From contig JAJZMO010000064.1 of assembly GCA_021798235.1 (NCBI GenBank), positions 1 to 5,925 on the forward strand: a DNA stretch of 5,925 nucleotides, in the 5' to 3' direction. Positions 5,862-5,925 of this stretch are shown in pieces. This DNA comes from Acidobacteriota bacterium. GTDB lineage: Bacteria > Acidobacteriota > Terriglobia > Terriglobales > Acidobacteriaceae. The notes under the pieces were generated by a model that was not told where the DNA came from, did no database searches, and saw only the letters and a list, made by a program, of their open reading frames with translations. The position numbers and the translations under genes were made by a program. How positions within the stretch are numbered: the stretch's first letter is position 1; the number at the start of each line of letters is the position of its first letter.

Positions 5862-5906
5862 GGTTTTTGTGCGGATTTTTGCGTGATTGTGTGCTGATGT
5901 TTGTGC
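5862..5906. repeat. Degenerate phased T-rich repeats upstream of the redoxin gene
   Basis: On the plus strand four short T-rich units follow each other and each ends in TGC: 5864-5872, 5873-5882, 5883-5894 and 5895-5906. The TGC ends are spaced 10, 12 and 12 nt, close to one helical turn. The unit sequences are only loosely alike (TTTTTGTGC, GATTTTTGC, GATTGTGTGC, GATGTTTGTGC). This could be curved DNA, a multi-site operator or chance composition. It lies 80-125 nt upstream of the redoxin start. The rest of 5782-5925 holds no gene that I can support. Confidence 0.3.
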
Positions 5907-5925
5907 CGGAAGGCCTTTTCCCGGC
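5905..5925. other. Hairpin at the right window edge
   Basis: GCCGG (5905-5909) pairs with CCGGC (5921-5925), with AA/TT pairs continuing inward past one bulged C and a short loop. It may be the end of a larger structure or a terminator for a gene outside the window reading towards this edge; the truncation prevents a decision. Confidence 0.35.

Overview
The window reads as chromosomal DNA from a moderately GC-rich bacterium. A Terriglobia-type member of the Acidobacteriota is my best guess. The pointers are a bacillithiol deacetylase with the variant motif AHRDD, a large secreted propeller-like lipoprotein, and a fused homocysteine methyltransferase/MTHFR. This placement is inference from gene content, not a search result. 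No RNA genes, insertion sequences, prophage genes, CRISPR arrays or integration sites were seen.

Layout: three blocks. (1) Bases 2-2671, minus strand: a probable operon transcribed from right to left, containing a secreted lipoprotein with propeller-like sequence, then the fluoride channel crcB/fluC (24-nt gap), then the bacillithiol deacetylase bshB1 (9-nt gap). A candidate extended -10 promoter lies at 2729-2737. (2) Bases 2802-4903, plus strand: a bifunctional homocysteine S-methyltransferase/methylenetetrahydrofolate reductase, followed 11 nt later by xseB, the small subunit of exonuclease VII. Blocks 1 and 2 diverge from a 130-nt spacer. (3) Bases 4989-5781, minus strand: a membrane-anchored, periplasm-facing thioredoxin-fold protein with a CHFC active site, followed 61 nt later by a 74-residue exported peptide with eight cysteines. 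Block 3 converges on xseB, and the two share a strong hairpin terminator at 4929-4959.

The most notable part is block 3. The peptide's eight cysteines fall in four CX3C motifs with mirror-symmetric spacing (4-7-4-8-4-7-4). This predicts two short helices, each with four cysteines on one face, clamped by up to four disulfides. A thiol-disulfide oxidoreductase gene lies immediately upstream on the same strand, so the pair may be a disulfide-rich exported peptide and its dedicated folding or redox partner. I do not recognise the peptide as a named family.

The other genes are recognisable families: thiol cofactor synthesis (bshB1), fluoride detoxification (crcB), methionine/one-carbon metabolism (the fusion enzyme) and DNA repair (xseB). 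The lipoprotein's function is unknown. Bases 5782-5925 contain no gene, only a leader with short phased T-rich repeats and a hairpin running into the window edge.
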